Source: Escherichia hormaechei_A
GTDB lineage: Bacteria > Pseudomonadota > Gammaproteobacteria > Enterobacterales > Enterobacteriaceae
Length of the DNA: 64,000 nucleotides
NCBI GenBank assembly: GCA_042434945.1
Contig: CP170191.1
Location: 2,418,001 to 2,482,000, forward strand
Reading direction: 5' to 3'
Each line of letters opens with the position of its first letter. Position 1 is the stretch's first letter. The notes beneath the pieces are model-generated. The model did no database searches. It saw only the letters and a list, made by a program, of their open reading frames with translations, and was not told where the DNA came from. Positions 61,720 through 64,000 of this stretch are shown piece by piece. The translations under genes and the position numbers were made by a program.

Positions 61720-62786
61720 TGAGTCAGAAGTATCTTTTTATCGATCGCGATGGAACCCTGATTAGCGAACCGCCGAGTGATTTTCAGGTGGACCGTTTTG
61801 ATAAACTCGCCTTTGAACCGGGCGTGATCCCGGAGCTGCTGAAGTTGCAAAAAGCGGGCTACAAGCTGGTGATGATCACTAATCAGGATGGTCTGGGAAC
61901 ACAAAGTTTCCCGCAGGCGGATTTCGATGGCCCGCACAACCTGATGATGCAGATCTTCACCTCACAGGGCGTGCAGTTTGATGAAGTGCTGATTTGTCCG
62001 CACCTGCCCGCCGATGAGTGCGACTGCCGTAAGCCGAAAGTAAAACTGGTGGAGCGTTATCTGGCTGAGCAAGCGATGGATCGTGCCAATAGTTATGTGA
62101 TTGGCGATCGCGCGACCGATATTCAGCTGGCGGAAAACATGGGCATTAATGGTTTACGCTACGACCGCGAAACCCTGAACTGGCCAATGATTGGCGAGCA
62201 GCTCACTAAACGAGACCGTTACGCCCATGTAGTGCGCAACACCAAAGAGACGCAAATTGACGTCCAGGTGTGGCTGGATCGCGAAGGTGGCAGCAAGATT
62301 AATACCGGCGTTGGCTTCTTTGATCACATGCTGGATCAGATCGCCACCCACGGCGGTTTCCGTATGGAAATCAACGTCAAAGGCGACCTCTATATCGACG
62401 ATCACCACACCGTCGAAGATACCGGCCTGGCGCTGGGTGAAGCGTTAAAAATTGCCCTTGGCGACAAACGCGGTATTTGCCGCTTTGGTTTTGTGCTACC
62501 GATGGACGAATGCCTTGCCCGCTGCGCGCTGGATATCTCTGGTCGCCCGCACCTGGAATATAAAGCCGAGTTTACCTACCAGCGCGTGGGCGATCTCAGC
62601 ACTGAAATGATCGAGCACTTCTTCCGTTCGCTCTCTTACACCATGGGCGTGACGCTGCACCTGAAAACCAAAGGTAAAAACGATCACCACCGTGTAGAGA
62701 GCCTGTTCAAAGCCTTTGGTCGCACCCTACGCCAGGCCATCCGCGTGGAAGGCGATACTCTGCCCTCGTCGAAAGGAGTGCTGTAA
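61719..62786 (+). CDS. hisB: Bifunctional histidinol-phosphatase / IGP dehydratase HisB
   Basis: A 355-residue fusion of an N-terminal HAD phosphatase (FIDRDGTL, D9 and D11; zinc loop [15 protein letters not shown]) and a C-terminal imidazoleglycerol-phosphate dehydratase ([35 protein letters not shown]). The ATG at 61719 is the family start; the TTG at 61716 adds one residue. One-base overlaps link it to hisC and hisH. Confidence 0.97.
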
Positions 62787-63376
62787 TGAACGTGGTGATC
62801 CTTGATACTGGCTGCGCCAATTTGAACTCGGTGAAATCTGCCATTGCGCGTCACGGTTATGAACCCAAAGTCAGCCGTGACCCGGACGTCGTGTTGCTGG
62901 CCGATAAACTGTTTTTACCCGGCGTTGGCACTGCGCAAGCAGCGATGGATCAGGTGCGTGAGCGCGAGCTGTTTGATCTCATCAAAGCCTGTACCCAACC
63001 GGTGCTGGGCATCTGCTTAGGGATGCAATTGCTGGGGCGGCGCAGCGAAGAGAGCAACGGCGTCGACTTGCTGGGCATCATCGACGAAGACGTGCCGAAA
63101 ATGACCGACTTTGGTCTGCCACTGCCGCATATGGGCTGGAACCGCGTTTACCCGCAGGCAGGCAACCGCCTGTTTCAGGGGATTGAAGACGGCGCGTACT
63201 TTTACTTTGTTCACAGTTACGCAATGCCGGTCAATCCGTGGACCATCGCCCAGTGTAATTACGGCGAACCGTTCACCGCGGCGGTACAAAAAGATAACTT
63301 CTACGGCGTGCAGTTCCACCCGGAGCGTTCTGGTGCCGCTGGCGCTAAGCTGCTGAAAAACTTCCTGGAGATGTGA
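62786..63376 (+). CDS. hisH: Imidazole glycerol phosphate synthase subunit HisH
   Basis: A 196-residue class I glutamine amidotransferase subunit that supplies ammonia to HisF. The nucleophile is C77 in GICLGMQLL; the His-Glu pair is in [15 protein letters not shown] precedes the ATG at 62786, and the stop overlaps the hisA start by one base. hisF lies beyond the window. Confidence 0.97.
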
Positions 63377-64000
63377 TGATTATTCCGGCATTAGATTTAA
63401 TCGACGGCACTGTGGTGCGTCTCCATCAGGGTGATTACGGCAAACAGCGCGATTACGGTAACGACCCGCTGCCGCGCTTACAGGATTACGCCGCGCAGGG
63501 TGCCGAAGTGCTGCACCTGGTGGATCTGACCGGGGCAAAAGATCCGGCTAAACGTCAAATCCCGCTGATTAAAACCCTGGTGGCGGGCGTTAACGTTCCG
63601 GTGCAGGTTGGCGGCGGCGTGCGTAGCGAAGAAGACGTGGCGGCGTTACTGGAAGCAGGCGTTGCGCGCGTGGTGGTCGGTTCCACCGCGGTGAAATCAC
63701 CAGATATGGTGAAAGGCTGGTTTGAACGCTTCGGTGCCGATGCCTTAGTGCTGGCGCTGGATGTCCGTATTGACGAGCAAGGCAACAAGCAGGTGGCGGT
63801 CAGCGGCTGGCAAGAGAATTCGGGTGTGTCGCTGGAACAACTGGTGGAAACCTATCTGCCCGTCGGCCTGAAACATGTGCTGTGTACCGATATCTCGCGC
63901 GACGGCACGCTGGCAGGCTCTAACGTCTCTTTATATGAAGAAGTGTGCGCCAGATATCCGCAGGTGGCATTTCAGTCCTCCGGCGGTATTGGCGACATTG
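63376..64000 (+). CDS. hisA: ProFAR isomerase HisA (partial, cut by window end)
   Basis: The first 208 codons of the (beta/alpha)8-barrel enzyme that isomerises ProFAR to [27 protein letters not shown] contains the catalytic Asp (D7), and the second catalytic Asp is in LCTDISRDGT. The frame is intact to the window edge. Confidence 0.97.
   Translation, partial: MIIPALDLIDGTVVRLHQGDYGKQRDYGNDPLPRLQDYAAQGAEVLHLVDLTGAKDPAKRQIPLIKTLVAGVNVPVQVGGGVRSEEDVAALLEAGVARVVVGSTAVKSPDMVKGWFERFGADALVLALDVRIDEQGNKQVAVSGWQENSGVSLEQLVETYLPVGLKHVLCTDISRDGTLAGSNVSLYEEVCARYPQVAFQSSGGIGDI

Noticed and set aside
1..64000. CRISPR arrays, insertion sequences, prophage
   Set aside because: No regularly spaced repeats, transposase frames or phage structural genes were found; the repeats present are REP-type palindromes.

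Overview
The window is a chromosomal segment of an Enterobacteriaceae genome, most like the Enterobacter cloacae complex. The gene order follows the E. coli/Salmonella dcm-to-his interval (dcm, yedJ, ompS1, mtfA, four asn tRNAs, cbl, nac, erfK/ldtA, shiA, amn, yeeO, tmaR, yeeA, sbmC, dacD, sbcB, plaP, yeeY, yeeZ, yefM-yoeB, his operon). Codon use is GC-rich through most of it, and accessory modules sit between the conserved genes. Assignments rest on reading the translations and on recalled family sequences; no database search was run.

Region 1 (1-14.6 kb): dcm (partial), yedJ, the porin ompS1 and a MurQ-like SIS protein are followed by an anaerobic C4-dicarboxylate module. It holds a DcuS/DcuR two-component system, a cytosolic ApbE flavin transferase, a three-domain soluble fumarate reductase (OYE + FMN_bind + FAD_binding_2), a DASS antiporter, a class I fumarase and a LysR regulator. 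A perfect FNR palindrome lies in the 608-bp divergent region. The logic is import of C4-dicarboxylate, hydration/dehydration by fumarase, and reduction of fumarate by a flavinylated cytosolic enzyme.

Region 2 (14.7-20.3 kb): a secreted serine beta-lactamase-like hydrolase, a citrate/H+ symporter with an orphan periplasmic binding protein and a LysR regulator, then mtfA.

Region 3 (20.3-33 kb): a complete aerobactin locus (shiF divergent from iucABCD-iutA, with a putative Fur box) placed directly before a tRNA-Asn gene; a HigBA-type toxin-antitoxin pair; cbl and nac with a sigma-54 promoter and an NtrC palindrome; a second tRNA-Asn.

Region 4 (33-45.1 kb): ldtA, whose last codons lie in a REP unit; a P-type ATPase with an upstream universal stress protein; a small membrane peptide followed by a coupled lipoprotein adaptor-RND pump-acyltransferase operon; pagP; shiA.

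Region 5 (45.2-64 kb): amn, two tRNA-Asn genes in inverted orientation around yeeO, tmaR, yeeA, LexA-controlled sbmC, dacD, sbcB, plaP, yeeY, yeeZ, yefM-yoeB, and hisLGDCBHA with its attenuator (hisA cut by the window end). Several stretches here (middle of amn, plaP, 3' half of yeeY, yeeZ to his) look much closer to E. coli K-12 than to their surroundings. Within some of them amn, yeeZ, yefM and yoeB carry 15 single-base indels in otherwise well-preserved reading frames. That pattern points to a mosaic tract or to sequencing/assembly error rather than ordinary gene decay, and is the most unusual signal in the window. No CRISPR array, insertion sequence or prophage was seen.
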